This document shows positions 8,460-18,435 of a stretch of 64,000 nucleotides of DNA, piece by piece. A program made the translations under genes and the position numbers. Below the pieces are notes generated by a model, which did no database searches, had not been told where the DNA came from, and worked only from the letters and a program-made list of their open reading frames with translations. Position 1 is the first letter of the stretch. Each line of letters begins with the position of its first letter. Source of the DNA: Streptococcus parasanguinis (GTDB taxonomy: Bacteria; Bacillota; Bacilli; Lactobacillales; Streptococcaceae); the NCBI RefSeq assembly GCF_023109675.1, contig NZ_JALDUR010000009.1, positions 1 through 64,000 on the forward strand. The letters are read 5' to 3'.

Positions 8460-8921
8460 TCATTGTTCTAACTCAGTTATCTTTTCTAACATTTCTTGTA
8501 TATCCTTTTGCGTCTTGAAAGGATTATTTTTTATTTTCTTAACAAAGAGAATGAGTGTGATAATCAAAAAAATACAAGCGATAACAGGGTTGATGGTAAA
8601 GTATAAAAGGCTACAAAATGCAGATAATCCTACAGGAAAATACCAAGAAGAAGCTGGATATACCTTTGCCCCTCTATATGTATAAAGACCACGATTTGTT
8701 CGTTGGTAATTTATATTTCCTTTCTTAACACTGCTGAAAGCATCCACAGTAGTTTTGTTATATACCTTATTGTATATTGCACGTTTAGGATCTTTAATAA
8801 GGCCTGTCCCTTTTTGGCCGTATGTTGGAATGATTGCTCGTTTAACCTGTCTCTTTAATTTCGATGTTGTCCGAGCTTTTAAACTCTTTGAAAGACTGGG
8901 TTTTCTAACTCCTATTTTCAT
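8460..8921 (-). CDS. Uncharacterised basic protein with C-terminal membrane segments
   Basis: This is a 153-residue protein. The first 65 residues are strikingly basic and read like a nucleic-acid-binding or disordered tail (KPSLSKSLKARTTSKLKRQV, then IIPTYGQKGTGLIKDPKRAI and YNKVYNKTT). A hydrophobic hairpin follows (about 97-127) and then a polar helix (KTQKDIQEMLEKITELEQ). I recall similar KARTT...YNKVYNKTT proteins in Firmicute phages and mobile regions, but cannot verify this. An AAGGAG ribosome binding site and an extended -10 promoter lie upstream. It is the only minus-strand gene of the islet and is AT-rich, which fits recent acquisition. Confidence 0.6.
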   Translation of the reverse strand: MKIGVRKPSLSKSLKARTTSKLKRQVKRAIIPTYGQKGTGLIKDPKRAIYNKVYNKTTVDAFSSVKKGNINYQRTNRGLYTYRGAKVYPASSWYFPVGLSAFCSLLYFTINPVIACIFLIITLILFVKKIKNNPFKTQKDIQEMLEKITELEQ

Positions 8922-8967
8922 AGTAATACTCCTTATTATTATTTCAATCCCAAACTTTTTTGTTTTA

Positions 8968-8976
8968 ATTATATCA
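8968..8976 (-). promoter_or_regulatory. Extended -10 promoter of the minus-strand islet gene
   Basis: The minus strand reads TGATATAAT about 47 bases before the start codon, with AAGGAG in between. Confidence 0.55.
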
Positions 8977-9210
8977 AATAACGAAAGGGAATGAAATAAT
9001 AACGAGGTAAAGAAATAAAATTCACTATAAGAAGTGGGTATTAAGTTGGTAAGATATAGAAATGCGCCAGTTGAAGAAAGTTAAAATTCATGGAGTAAAT
9101 TTACAAAACGTGGTATTCAACTTATTGGATCGATATCCAAACACACCTAAAACATAGTGAATCAACTAACCGTATCTAATGGATATCTAATGGTAATCGT
9201 ATTAAAATTT

Positions 9211-9219
9211 TGGTATACT
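9211..9219 (+). promoter_or_regulatory. rnc extended -10 promoter
   Basis: TGGTATACT is a good extended -10. Its last base is 7 bases before the ATG at 9227 and 34 before the ATG at 9254, so start choice decides whether the transcript is leaderless. Confidence 0.55.
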
Positions 9220-9253
9220 TAAGAGTATGAATTTATTAGAAAGTAGGCTTCCT

Positions 9254-9955
9254 ATGGAGAAATTACAAGCCCTGTTATCGGAACGGTTTCAGATCGTTTT
9301 TTCAGATACCAGTTTATTAGATACAGCTTTTACGCACACCTCTTATGCCAATGAGCACCGCCTCTTAAAAATTTCACATAACGAACGTTTGGAATTTTTA
9401 GGAGACGCTGTTCTTCAATTAGTTATTTCCGAATATTTGTACAAGGAACACCCAAACAGACCGGAGGGAGATTTGTCCAAATTCCGTTCTATGATTGTCC
9501 GTGAAGAGAGTTTGGCTGGCTTTTCTCGGGATTGCCAATTTGACCATTTCATCAAACTGGGCAAGGGCGAAGAAAAATCTGGTGGTCGGGACCGCGATAC
9601 GATTCTTGGCGATTTATTTGAAGCCTTTTTAGGTGCTCTTTTACTAGATCAAGGAGTGGAAGCAGTTAAACGCTTCATCTATCAGGTCATGATTCCAAAG
9701 GTTGAAACGGGTCAATTTTCTCAAGTCATTGACTACAAGACCCGTCTGCAAGAACTGTTACAGGTTCACGGAGATGTGGAGATCCAATACCAAGTGGTTA
9801 GCGAGTCCGGTCCAGCTCATGCCAAAGAGTTTGAAGTAGAAGTGTTCGTGAACGGTCAAACGATGGGACATGGTCATGGTCGTTCCAAGAAGTTAGCGGA
9901 GCAGGAAGCAGCCCGCAATGCAGTTGAAACGAGGAATGATGGGCCATGTATCTAA
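9254..9955 (+). CDS. rnc: Ribonuclease III
   Basis: This is the double-strand-specific endoribonuclease that processes rRNA precursors and structured RNAs. The catalytic domain (about 1-150) carries the signature [14 protein letters not shown] and the second acidic site [14 protein letters not shown]. The C-terminal double-strand RNA-binding domain (about 160-230) ends [17 protein letters not shown]. From the ATG at 9254 it has 233 residues, the usual length, with an AAGTAGG site upstream. An in-frame ATG at 9227 would add nine residues (MNLLESRLP) and would sit right at the predicted transcription start. The 3' end overlaps smc by 10 bases; the gene heads the rnc-smc-HAD-HAD-ftsY cluster. 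Confidence 0.95.
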   Translation: MEKLQALLSERFQIVFSDTSLLDTAFTHTSYANEHRLLKISHNERLEFLGDAVLQLVISEYLYKEHPNRPEGDLSKFRSMIVREESLAGFSRDCQFDHFIKLGKGEEKSGGRDRDTILGDLFEAFLGALLLDQGVEAVKRFIYQVMIPKVETGQFSQVIDYKTRLQELLQVHGDVEIQYQVVSESGPAHAKEFEVEVFVNGQTMGHGHGRSKKLAEQEAARNAVETRNDGPCI

Positions 9956-12900
9956 AAGAGATTGAAATCCAAGGCTTTAAATCCTTTGCGGATAAGACAA
10001 AAGTCGTATTTGACAAAGGGGTCACTGCCGTTGTAGGGCCTAATGGATCTGGAAAATCAAATATCACGGAGAGCTTGCGCTGGGCCCTGGGGGAATCTAG
10101 TGTCAAGAGTTTACGTGGGGGCAAGATGCCCGATGTTATCTTTGCAGGGACAGAATCGCGAAAACCGCTGAATTATGCTTGTGTCACAGTTGTCTTAGAT
10201 AACCAGGATGGTTTTATCCAACAAGCGGGGAAAGAAATTCGTGTCGAACGGCATATTTATCGTTCAGGAGACAGCGAGTACAAGATCGACGGCAAGAAAG
10301 TACGTCTCAGAGATGTGCATGATTTGTTCATGGATACGGGATTGGGACGTGACTCCTTCTCTATTATTTCCCAAGGAAGGGTAGAGGAGATCTTTAACTC
10401 CAAACCGGAAGAACGCCGGGCCATCTTTGAAGAAGCTGCTGGTGTCTTGAAATTTAAGACGCGGCGTAAGGAAACTGAGACCAAACTCAACCAAACCCAG
10501 GAGAATTTGGACCGTCTGGAGGATATCCTCTATGAATTAGAAGGACAAATCCAACCTCTTGAAAAGCAAGCGACTGTCGCTCGCCGTTTCTTGGAATTAG
10601 ACCAAGAACGGCAGGTTCTCTTGCTGGATGTTTTAGTTGCTCAAGTCGATTTGACAAAGGACCTTTATGAAAAGGCTGATCAAGAAGAAAAGGCCATTCA
10701 AGAACAGTTGGCTTCTTATTACCAACGTCGTCAGGTCTTAGAAGAAGATAATGTACGTATCAAGAAAGCCCGCCATCAGTTGGATGAGAGTTTAGCTGAG
10801 GACCAGGCCAGCTTACTTGAGGTCACTCGTTTGATCAGTGATTTGGAAAAGCAAATCGAAGTAGCTAAGTTGCAATCGAGTCAAGCAGCCCATAGTCGTA
10901 GGGAAAATCTTGAGCGTCTGGATGCTATTTTGGCCCGTCTGGAAGAAGCGAAAAATGAGCTGGCTCAAAAACAAGAGACGCTAGCTGTGCTTCAACAAAG
11001 ACTGACAGAGAACCGTCAGCAACAAGAAGAGTTGGAAAAAGAATTAGCCAACTACGAAGAAGATCCGGAACAAGTCATTGAGCATCTACGAGAGCAGTAT
11101 GTCGCGCTTTTGCAGATGGAGGCTGAAAAATCGAATGAGCGAACAGCCATTGAGAGTCGGATCCAAGCACTCCTGCAAGAATCTAGCCATCGTCAAGAGG
11201 ATTTGACCAAGGCACAAACAAACTTTGAAACTGCCAAGGAAAAAGAAGTCCGACAATTGGAAGAATTGGATCAGGCACAAGCGACGGTCAAAGGTTTACT
11301 AGTAGAATATCAAGAGCAATTGGTAAAAGTGGAGCAGGCCAAAGCTGCCTACCAAGAGGCTCAAGCTGCCATGTTTGACTTGATGGATGAGAGCAAAAAC
11401 AAACGGGCGCGGATCAATAGCTTGGAAGCCATTCAGAAGAACCATAGTAACTTCTATGCAGGCGTCAAGAGCGTCTTACAAGAAGCAGAACGTCTAGGAG
11501 GCATCTGTGGGGCTGTTAGTGAGAATTTGAGCTTCTCAAAAGACTACCAGACAGCGCTTGAAATTGCTCTGGGAGCTAGCAGCCAACAGATCATTGTCGA
11601 GGATGAAAAGGCTGCAACTCGAGCGATCGATTTCTTGAAACGCAATCGCTTGGGACGGGCAACTTTCCTTCCACTAACGACCATCAAAGCTCGTCAACTA
11701 TCCCCTCGGAATCTGGAATTGATTCAAGCCAGTGCAGGATTTTTAGGAATTGCGAGTGACTTAGTGACCTATGAGCATCGTTTTGAACAGATTTTCCAAA
11801 ACCTGCTTGGCGTAACGGCCATCTTTGATACGACGGAGCATGCGCGTGAGGCGGCCCGTAAAGTCAACTATCAAGTTCGGATGGTGACCTTGGATGGTAC
11901 TGAATTGCGGACCGGAGGATCATATGCCGGTGGTGCCAACCGTTCCCAAAATACGGTCTTTGTCAAACCAGAATTAGATAGTTTGAAACAGGAAATGCAA
12001 GCTCTGGATGCTCGTTTGAGAGAAGCTGAGCAGGAGGTAGAGACCAAGGACAATCTGCTCAAGCAGGCGCAAGAATACCTGGCTTCCATTCAAAGCCAAG
12101 GTGAGCAAGCGCGCCTGGAGCAACAGAGGGCCCAATTGGCTTACCAACAAAGCCAAGAACAACTGCAAGAAATTCAGGAACTCTTGGAAGCTTTGAAGTC
12201 AGAATTGGCAACAGATGCGACCCAAACTCTCCAAGAAGAGCTGGAGTCCCTTACTGAGCAATTGGCAGAAATTGAGCTTCATAAAGAAAACTTGAACCGC
12301 GACATTGAAACCATGAAGTCGGACAAAGATGTTCTGCAACAAAAGGTACAAAACCTGCAAGAGCAATTGGCAGAATTGCGACTCCAACAGACGGAATATA
12401 AGAGCCAACAAAGCTACGAACAAACAGATGCTCGTCGCTTGGAAGAAACGATCTCTCAGTTGGAAGTAGAAGAGCATCAGTTGCAATTACTGATTGAACA
12501 AGGCGATGCCCAAGTTCAGACAGTGGATGTGGAGCAGCTAGCCAATCAATTGGCACAGGCGCAAGCCAAGAAGACAGATTTGGAACAAGGAGTCATTCGG
12601 AAACGTTTTGAGCTGGATGATTTGGAAGGCCAGGCCGAAGATGTGGCAGAACAGATGGAACAAGCGCGCAAGAAAAACGAAGAGTGGATTCGTCAACAAG
12701 CCAAGGCTGAAGCGACACGTGAAAAGCATGCAGACCACTTGAACAAGCTCTTAACACAAATTATCGATGAATTCATGCAAAGCTTTGACCAAGCCAAAGA
12801 ACAGGCCAAACCTGTTGAAAATCTTGCGGCAGCTGAAGACCAGCTCAAGAGCATCGAAAAAGACATTAAGGCACTTGGTCCAGTCAATGTGGATGCGATT

Positions 12901-13482
12901 GAGCAATACGATGAAGTGAAGGGACGCTTTGATTTCCTTTCTAGCCAGCGGGAGGATGTCTTGGCTGCGAAAAACATGCTTCTGTCGACCATCAACGACA
13001 TGAATGACGAAGTCAAGGAACGCTTTAAATCAACCTTTGAAGCCATTCGTGAATCCTTTAAAGTCACTTTCCGTCAAATGTTTGGTGGGGGTTCTGCTGA
13101 TTTGATTCTGACAGAGCAGGATCTTCTGACAGCTGGGGTTGAGATTTCTGTGCAGCCACCTGGTAAAAAGATCCAATCCTTAAACCTCATGAGTGGTGGA
13201 GAAAAAGCCTTGTCAGCCTTGGCTCTCTTGTTCTCGATCATTCGTGTCAAGACCATTCCATTTGTCATTCTGGATGAGGTAGAGGCTGCCCTGGATGAGG
13301 CCAATGTCAAGCGTTTTGGAGACTACCTCAACCGCTTTGATAAGGAAAGCCAATTTATTGTCGTGACGCACCGGAAGGGAACCATGTCAGCTGCAGATTC
13401 CATCTATGGAGTGACCATGCAGGAATCTGGGGTTTCTAAAATCGTCTCAGTAAAATTGAAAGACTTAGAAAATGAAGAATAA
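9946..13482 (+). CDS. smc: Chromosome segregation ATPase SMC
   Basis: This is the core subunit of the SMC-ScpAB condensin, which organises and segregates the chromosome. The 1178-residue protein has the Walker A motif GPNGSGKSN at about residue 31. A long coiled coil follows, then the hinge at about 505-680 (with [13 protein letters not shown] and [16 protein letters not shown]), and a returning coiled coil. The C-terminal head has the signature [15 protein letters not shown] near 1083 and Walker [13 protein letters not shown] near 1107. The start overlaps the rnc stop and the stop overlaps the next gene, so translation is coupled along the operon. Confidence 0.97.
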   Translation: MYLKEIEIQGFKSFADKTKVVFDKGVTAVVGPNGSGKSNITESLRWALGESSVKSLRGGKMPDVIFAGTESRKPLNYACVTVVLDNQDGFIQQAGKEIRVERHIYRSGDSEYKIDGKKVRLRDVHDLFMDTGLGRDSFSIISQGRVEEIFNSKPEERRAIFEEAAGVLKFKTRRKETETKLNQTQENLDRLEDILYELEGQIQPLEKQATVARRFLELDQERQVLLLDVLVAQVDLTKDLYEKADQEEKAIQEQLASYYQRRQVLEEDNVRIKKARHQLDESLAEDQASLLEVTRLISDLEKQIEVAKLQSSQAAHSRRENLERLDAILARLEEAKNELAQKQETLAVLQQRLTENRQQQEELEKELANYEEDPEQVIEHLREQYVALLQMEAEKSNERTAIESRIQALLQESSHRQEDLTKAQTNFETAKEKEVRQLEELDQAQATVKGLLVEYQEQLVKVEQAKAAYQEAQAAMFDLMDESKNKRARINSLEAIQKNHSNFYAGVKSVLQEAERLGGICGAVSENLSFSKDYQTALEIALGASSQQIIVEDEKAATRAIDFLKRNRLGRATFLPLTTIKARQLSPRNLELIQASAGFLGIASDLVTYEHRFEQIFQNLLGVTAIFDTTEHAREAARKVNYQVRMVTLDGTELRTGGSYAGGANRSQNTVFVKPELDSLKQEMQALDARLREAEQEVETKDNLLKQAQEYLASIQSQGEQARLEQQRAQLAYQQSQEQLQEIQELLEALKSELATDATQTLQEELESLTEQLAEIELHKENLNRDIETMKSDKDVLQQKVQNLQEQLAELRLQQTEYKSQQSYEQTDARRLEETISQLEVEEHQLQLLIEQGDAQVQTVDVEQLANQLAQAQAKKTDLEQGVIRKRFELDDLEGQAEDVAEQMEQARKKNEEWIRQQAKAEATREKHADHLNKLLTQIIDEFMQSFDQAKEQAKPVENLAAAEDQLKSIEKDIKALGPVNVDAIEQYDEVKGRFDFLSSQREDVLAAKNMLLSTINDMNDEVKERFKSTFEAIRESFKVTFRQMFGGGSADLILTEQDLLTAGVEISVQPPGKKIQSLNLMSGGEKALSALALLFSIIRVKTIPFVILDEVEAALDEANVKRFGDYLNRFDKESQFIVVTHRKGTMSAADSIYGVTMQESGVSKIVSVKLKDLENEE

Positions 13483-14278
13483 TGATATCAAATTAATCGC
13501 TACGGACATGGATGGAACCTTTTTAAATGACCAACATCAGTACGATCAAGACCTTTTACGCAAAGTGTTAGCAAGCTGCAAAGAAAAAGGCATCTATTTT
13601 GCTGCTGCAAGTGGCCGTGCCCTCCTTTCTCTCAAATCTCTCTTTAAAGGATTTGAGGACCAGATGATTTTCATTGCTGAAAATGGTAGTGTGGTAGAAT
13701 TTCATGGAGAAGATCTCTACGAAGCGACCATGTCTAAAGACTTTTATTTGGGTGTTTTTGAGGTTTTGAAATCCTCTCCTTATGCAGACCCGAATAAACT
13801 GCTTTTGACTGGGAAAAAAGGGAGCTATGTATTAGAAACAGTAGATCCCGACTATCTGGCCTTGAGTCAGCACTACAATGAAAACATTCAAAAAGTGCAA
13901 AACCTAGCAGATATTCAGGATGAAATCTTCAAATTGACCACCAACTTTGATGCAGCTCTAGTACTTGAAGGTGAGCAATGGGTCACTGAGAACATCCCCG
14001 GTGTCAAAGCGATGACGACAGGTTTTGAATCGATTGATATTGTCCTCGATTATGTCGATAAGGGAGTGGCCATTACCGCCTTAGCGGATAAACTAGGGAT
14101 CTCGATGGATCAGGTGATGGCTTTCGGGGATAACTTAAATGACCTCCATATGATGCAAGTCGTGGGTCATCCTGTAGCGCCAGAAAATGCACGTCCTGAA
14201 ATCTTAGCGATTGCTGAAAAAGTCATCGGCCACCATGCGACTGGTTCTGTCCTACGCTACATGGAGGAAATTGTATGA
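13472..14278 (+). CDS. Cof-type HAD phosphatase
   Basis: This is a 268-residue haloacid-dehalogenase hydrolase of the Cof/type IIB cap group, generally phosphatases of sugar phosphates or cofactors. Motif I is TDMDGTFLND near residue 11, motif II is AASGRA, and the C-terminal motif is FGDNLNDLHMM. The substrate cannot be told from the sequence. It overlaps the end of smc by 11 bases and the following HAD gene by 4 bases (ATGA). Confidence 0.9.
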   Translation: MKNNDIKLIATDMDGTFLNDQHQYDQDLLRKVLASCKEKGIYFAAASGRALLSLKSLFKGFEDQMIFIAENGSVVEFHGEDLYEATMSKDFYLGVFEVLKSSPYADPNKLLLTGKKGSYVLETVDPDYLALSQHYNENIQKVQNLADIQDEIFKLTTNFDAALVLEGEQWVTENIPGVKAMTTGFESIDIVLDYVDKGVAITALADKLGISMDQVMAFGDNLNDLHMMQVVGHPVAPENARPEILAIAEKVIGHHATGSVLRYMEEIV

Positions 14279-15096
14279 GTCAGATTTCCTTGATTGCGCT
14301 GGATTTAGATGGGACCCTTCTCAATTCAGAAAAAAAGATCTCCCCTCGCAATAGAGCAGCCCTCGCTGCTGCACAGGCCCAAGGTGTCAAGGTGGTTCTA
14401 ACCACTGGTCGGCCCCTGAAAGCCATGGATTTTCTTTTGGAAGAATTGGGAACAGCAAGCCTCAAAGAAGAGTATACGATTACCTTCAATGGTGGCTTAG
14501 TGCAGCGAAATAATGGAGAGATTCTCTCAAAGGTTGTCTTGGCACCAGAAGATGTCGCAACCATTCATGATGAAACAGCCCGTCTAGGCCTTCCGCTGGA
14601 TGCTATCAGTGAGGGAACGGTTTATGAGATTCATGCAGATCGAAAGTCTCTCTATTCCCTTTACAATCCCTACCTGAACTTTATTGAAACTGATTTTAAA
14701 GACCTGCCATCCACGATTTCCTACAACAAGTGTGTGACAGCAGTCGATCAAGACTTTTTAGATGCAGCGATCAAGCAGATCAAGCCGGACTTATTTCAAG
14801 ACTATGAAATTTTTAAATCTCGGGAAATGTTGCTGGAATGGTGCCCTAAAAATGTTCACAAGGCGACAGGTTTAGAGGCACTGGCAGCTATTTTGGGCCT
14901 TAAGGCAGATCAAGTCATGGCCTGTGGAGATGAAGCCAATGACCTGTCTATGATCCAGTGGGCTGGACTAGGGGTTGCCATGGGCAATGCGATTCCAGCA
15001 GTGAAGGAAGTTGCAGCGCTTGTGGCCCCTGTGACCAATGACCAAGATGCTGTCGCATGGGCGATTGAAAATTATGTGCTAAAGGAGAGTGAATAA
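14275..15096 (+). CDS. Cof-type HAD phosphatase, second copy
   Basis: This is a 273-residue Cof-family HAD hydrolase with motif I LDLDGTLLNSEKKIS, motif II TTGRPLKAM and the C-terminal CGDEANDLSM. It belongs to a different subgroup from the gene before it: it resembles the HAD protein at 50350 more, with a longer cap (TITFNGGLVQ) and the W/C-P region EWCPKNVHKATGLEAL. Substrate unknown. It is coupled upstream by ATGA, and ftsY begins on the base after its stop. Confidence 0.9.
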   Translation: MSQISLIALDLDGTLLNSEKKISPRNRAALAAAQAQGVKVVLTTGRPLKAMDFLLEELGTASLKEEYTITFNGGLVQRNNGEILSKVVLAPEDVATIHDETARLGLPLDAISEGTVYEIHADRKSLYSLYNPYLNFIETDFKDLPSTISYNKCVTAVDQDFLDAAIKQIKPDLFQDYEIFKSREMLLEWCPKNVHKATGLEALAAILGLKADQVMACGDEANDLSMIQWAGLGVAMGNAIPAVKEVAALVAPVTNDQDAVAWAIENYVLKESE

Positions 15097-16674
15097 ATGG
15101 GATTATTTGATCGTTTATTTGGAAAAAAAGAAGAAACTGAAAAAGTGCTTCCGTCTTCGGAAGAAGTGACGGAAAGTACTGAGGTTGAAGAAACTGTCAA
15201 AGAGGAGCCGGCGGCTACCTTAAATGACAAGGAAGAGCAAAAAATCGCTGATATGGAGGCTTATTACCAAGAGCTCAAAGCGCGAATTGCAGCCACTCAT
15301 CAACCTATTTCAACCGTTGCTCAAGAAGAGCCGGCAGAGGAACCTCTTGTTGAAGAAATAGTGACTTCAGAGACTCATGAAGACCAAGCAGCAGGAGAGG
15401 AGTCTCCGGTTGTCTTTGAATCCGCTCAAACAGAAACAAGTTCTGAAGAAGTTTCACCTGTAGCTGATGAAACGGAAACTGAGCCTCTTAAAGAAGCAGA
15501 TGAGATTGATGTTATAAAACTGGAAGAAGAGTCACCATCACCGGACGCTGAGCCAGTAGAAGTGAGCACGACAGAAGAGAATATTCCAGAACCGGAAGCA
15601 TCAGAAGCGATCGCTGAAGTAGAGGAAACTTCAGAAGTAGCGGAAGCCGAGTCTAGCTTTCCTGAAGGACAAGCTGCATCAGCTATGGAGGAAAGAACTG
15701 TTGAAGAGGCAGAAGAGCCAATTCCAGACGAGATTGAGCCTCAGCAAGAAACCATTCAGGAAAAATACGATCGTAGCTTGAAAAAGACACGAACTGGATT
15801 TGGAGCACGTCTCAATGCCTTCTTTGCCAATTTCCGTTCAGTCGATGAAGAATTCTTTGAAGAATTGGAAGAACTCTTGATCATGAGTGACGTTGGGGTT
15901 CAAGTGGCCTCTAATTTAACCAAAGAGTTGCGCTATGAAGCCCGTTTGGAAAATGCCAAAAAACCAGATGCTCTCAAGCGCGTGATCATCGAAAAATTGG
16001 TGGACTTGTATGAAAAGGATGGCCAATTTAATGAAGCTATTCGTTTTCAAGACGGTCTTACGGTCATGCTCTTTGTTGGGGTCAATGGAGTTGGTAAAAC
16101 AACCTCTATCGGGAAGTTAGCCCACCGCTACAAACAAGAAGGCAAGAAAGTCATGTTGGTTGCAGCAGATACTTTCCGTGCAGGAGCAGTAGCTCAACTG
16201 GCAGAATGGGGACGCCGCGTAGATGTTCCAGTTGTGACAGGTCCTGAAAAATCAGATCCTGCTAGTGTCGTCTTTGATGGAATGGAACATGCGATCGCTG
16301 AAAACATTGATGTTCTGATGATTGATACAGCTGGTCGTCTGCAAAACAAGGACAACCTCATGGCGGAGCTGGAAAAAATCGGTCGCATTATCAAGCGTGT
16401 GGTACCTGATGCACCGCATGAAACCTTGCTGGCCCTTGATGCATCGACTGGTCAAAATGCCTTGGTGCAAGCCAAAGAATTTTCAAAAATTACGCCTGTG
16501 ACAGGAATTGTATTGACCAAGATCGATGGAACGGCTCGAGGTGGGGTCGTCCTTGCGATCCGTGAAGAGTTGGACATCCCAGTGAAGTTGATTGGATTCG
16601 GAGAAAAGATTGATGACATCGGACCATTCCATTCAGAAAACTTCATGAGAGGCCTCTTGGAAGGCTTGATTTAA
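15097..16674 (+). CDS. ftsY: Signal recognition particle receptor FtsY
   Basis: This is the membrane-associated GTPase that docks SRP-ribosome complexes to the Sec translocon. The 525-residue protein has a short basic start (MGLFDRLFGKKEETEK) and then a strongly acidic A domain of about 210 residues dominated by Glu, Ala, Val and Ser. The N domain (about 225-310) and the GTPase G domain follow, with GVNGVGKTTSIGKL near residue 328, DTFRAGAVAQL, DTAGR, TKIDGTARGG and the final FMRGLLEG. The A domain is long for a Firmicute but normal for streptococci. The gene is last in the cluster and is followed by a strong terminator. Confidence 0.97.
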   Translation: MGLFDRLFGKKEETEKVLPSSEEVTESTEVEETVKEEPAATLNDKEEQKIADMEAYYQELKARIAATHQPISTVAQEEPAEEPLVEEIVTSETHEDQAAGEESPVVFESAQTETSSEEVSPVADETETEPLKEADEIDVIKLEEESPSPDAEPVEVSTTEENIPEPEASEAIAEVEETSEVAEAESSFPEGQAASAMEERTVEEAEEPIPDEIEPQQETIQEKYDRSLKKTRTGFGARLNAFFANFRSVDEEFFEELEELLIMSDVGVQVASNLTKELRYEARLENAKKPDALKRVIIEKLVDLYEKDGQFNEAIRFQDGLTVMLFVGVNGVGKTTSIGKLAHRYKQEGKKVMLVAADTFRAGAVAQLAEWGRRVDVPVVTGPEKSDPASVVFDGMEHAIAENIDVLMIDTAGRLQNKDNLMAELEKIGRIIKRVVPDAPHETLLALDASTGQNALVQAKEFSKITPVTGIVLTKIDGTARGGVVLAIREELDIPVKLIGFGEKIDDIGPFHSENFMRGLLEGLI

Positions 16675-16685
16675 GAGTCGAATAG

Positions 16686-16722
16686 AAAAAGACAAATTGT
16701 TGGAAGAACAATTTGTCTTTTT
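16686..16722 (+). terminator. Terminator after ftsY
   Basis: A perfect 16-base stem (AAAAAGACAAATTGTT with AACAATTTGTCTTTTT) around a GGAAG loop ends the rnc-ftsY transcript. Confidence 0.85.
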
Positions 16723-16738
16723 GTTTCCTTGCGCTATC

Positions 16739-16762
16739 AAAAAAACCACCCGAAGGTGGCTT
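16739..16762 (-). terminator. Terminator after zwf
   Basis: On the minus strand, CCACC-TTCG-GGTGG is followed by a run of seven T, directly after the zwf stop. Confidence 0.75.
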
Positions 16763-16765
16763 TCC

Positions 16766-18232
16766 TTAATTCTTAGGTTCAGGTTTCCAAACCCATTCAG
16801 CTCCGTATTCTGCAAGGAGATCATCGGATGCAGTTGGTCCCATGGATCCTGACTTGTATTCATAGAGCGGAGCTCCATTTTCAGCCCATAGTTTTTCAAT
16901 CCGGTCAATCAATTGCCATGAAGCACGAACCTCGTGCCAGTGGCTGTAATTGGTTGAGTCATTGTTTAAAACGTCAAAAATTAATTTTTCATAAGGCTCT
17001 GGTGAAGCTCCAGTTGCGGTCGCATCTGTTTCGTAGTCAAAGGAAATTGGTGCGATACTGAATTTTTCTCCGACCTCTTTTCCGTTGATGCCCAATGAGA
17101 AGCCTTCATTTGGTTGGATATAAATGGTCAAGACATTTGGTTGCAAACTATGTCTAAAGATGGAGTCGGTTTGCTTGAAGACCACATTGACCATGGTTCC
17201 TTTTTGCGTCAAGCGTTTTCCAGTACGGAAGAAGAAAGGCACACCGCGGAAGCGATCGCTATCAACAAAGAATGCACCAGAAGCATAGGTTTCTGTAGTA
17301 GATTCAGGGTCGACATTGGGCTCACTACGATAAGAGATATCTTTTTTCCCTTCGATCGTACCTGAATGGTATTGACCACGGATAAAGAATTTCTTCAGTT
17401 CCTCATCTGTTGGATTGTGCAATTGCTCAAAAACTTTAACTTTTTCTGCCCGAATCGCATCCTTGGTAAAGGTAGCTGGTTTATCCATGGCAAGCAATGA
17501 CAAAAGCTGAAGGGTATGGTTTTGCACCATATCTCGAAGGGCCCCCGAGTGATCGTAGTAGCCACCGCGTTCTTCAACTCCTAAGCGTTCAGCAAAAGTA
17601 ATTTGGATATTGTCAATAAAATCTCGGTTCCAAAGATTATCAAAAATAAGATTTCCAAAACGAATGGCAAAGATATTTTGGATCATTTCTTTTCCAAGGT
17701 AATGGTCGATCCGGAAGATTTGTTCTTCATCAAAGGTTTCTTCCAATTCCTTGTTGAGCTGACTAGCTGTTTCCAGGTCTGTACCGAAAGGTTTTTCAAC
17801 GATCAAGCGCTCAAAGCCTTGCCCATCCACAATGCCTTCTGATTTGAGGTGTTTGGCAATGGTTCCAAAAAATTGAGGAGCCATGGACAAGAAGAAGACC
17901 TTGTTGTGTTCCGTTTGGTATTTTTCATCCAAGCTGTTTTGTAATTCGCGCAGGGCGATGTAATGTTCGGTATCATTGACATCGTGGCTTTGGTAGTAGA
18001 AATGACTAGCGAATTCTTGAGCTTGTTGAGGGCTATCGGCCAGATCTGTAATGGATTCTACCACGACTGATTCAAAGTATTCCTTGCTCCATGGTCTGCG
18101 GGCTGTTCCGATAACCGCAAAGTTTTCAGATAGATTTCCTGATTTATAGAGTCTAAAAAGGGATGGGTAGAGTTTGCGCTTGGCTAAATCTCCACTGGCC
18201 CCGAAAATGGTTACAATAACTTTTGAAGACAT
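16766..18232 (-). CDS. zwf: Glucose-6-phosphate 1-dehydrogenase
   Basis: This enzyme oxidises glucose 6-phosphate to 6-phosphogluconolactone with NADP+, the first step of the oxidative pentose phosphate pathway and a source of NADPH. The 488-residue protein has the dinucleotide-binding motif GASGDLAKRKLYPSL near the N-terminus and the active-site signature FRIDHYLGKEMIQN. It also has the substrate-binding EKPFGTDL and the C-terminal RASWQLIDRI. The length is normal. It is a single-gene unit, with an extended -10 upstream and its own terminator. Its NADPH can serve glutathione reductase, encoded at 32291. Confidence 0.97.
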   Translation of the reverse strand: MSSKVIVTIFGASGDLAKRKLYPSLFRLYKSGNLSENFAVIGTARRPWSKEYFESVVVESITDLADSPQQAQEFASHFYYQSHDVNDTEHYIALRELQNSLDEKYQTEHNKVFFLSMAPQFFGTIAKHLKSEGIVDGQGFERLIVEKPFGTDLETASQLNKELEETFDEEQIFRIDHYLGKEMIQNIFAIRFGNLIFDNLWNRDFIDNIQITFAERLGVEERGGYYDHSGALRDMVQNHTLQLLSLLAMDKPATFTKDAIRAEKVKVFEQLHNPTDEELKKFFIRGQYHSGTIEGKKDISYRSEPNVDPESTTETYASGAFFVDSDRFRGVPFFFRTGKRLTQKGTMVNVVFKQTDSIFRHSLQPNVLTIYIQPNEGFSLGINGKEVGEKFSIAPISFDYETDATATGASPEPYEKLIFDVLNNDSTNYSHWHEVRASWQLIDRIEKLWAENGAPLYEYKSGSMGPTASDDLLAEYGAEWVWKPEPKN

Positions 18233-18263
18233 TTAAGTACCTATTTCCTATTTTATTAACCAT

Positions 18264-18272
18264 ATTTTACCA
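18264..18272 (-). promoter_or_regulatory. zwf extended -10
   Basis: The minus strand reads TGGTAAAAT about 32 bases before the zwf start. No clear -35. Confidence 0.45.
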
Positions 18273-18350
18273 TAAAATCTACAAGATTTCTTTGATGGAA
18301 TCGTTGTTCCGAATATTTTCCGCTGGATGAGAGGATTTGAGAGGAAAGCA

Positions 18351-18384
18351 TAGAAAAAGCTAGAATCAATGTAGATTCTAGCTT
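18351..18384 (-). terminator. Terminator of the DUF1980/permease unit
   Basis: AAGCTAGAATC pairs with GATTCTAGCTT around a six-base loop, and on the minus strand a run of five T follows. It ends the three-gene transcript from 20302. Confidence 0.85.
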
Positions 18385-18435
18385 CAATTGCTATAAGCTG
18401 TTTGGATCGACCACCGAAGAAACTTGGTAACTCCA

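Larger units (their letters stand above)
8922..9253. other. Intergenic region at the islet right edge
   Basis: It holds the promoter of the minus-strand islet gene and, at its end, the rnc promoter. An unsupported frame of 31 codons (9062-9157, MRQLKKVKIHGVNLQNVVFN...) has no ribosome binding site and may be debris. A direct duplication (TATCTAATGGA / TATCTAATGGT) lies at 9173-9194. I see no integrase gene and no clear attachment site. Confidence 0.5.

Noticed and set aside
9062..9157. 31-codon frame before rnc
   Set aside because: No ribosome binding site and no recognisable family; could be debris at the islet edge.
9173..9194. Tandem TATCTAATGG duplication as an attachment site
   Set aside because: It is only 11 bases and there is no partner copy at the left edge of the islet near 4178, so it does not support integration.
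12251..12556. Minus-strand frames within smc
   Set aside because: They arise from the biased codons of the SMC coiled coil and have no start signals.
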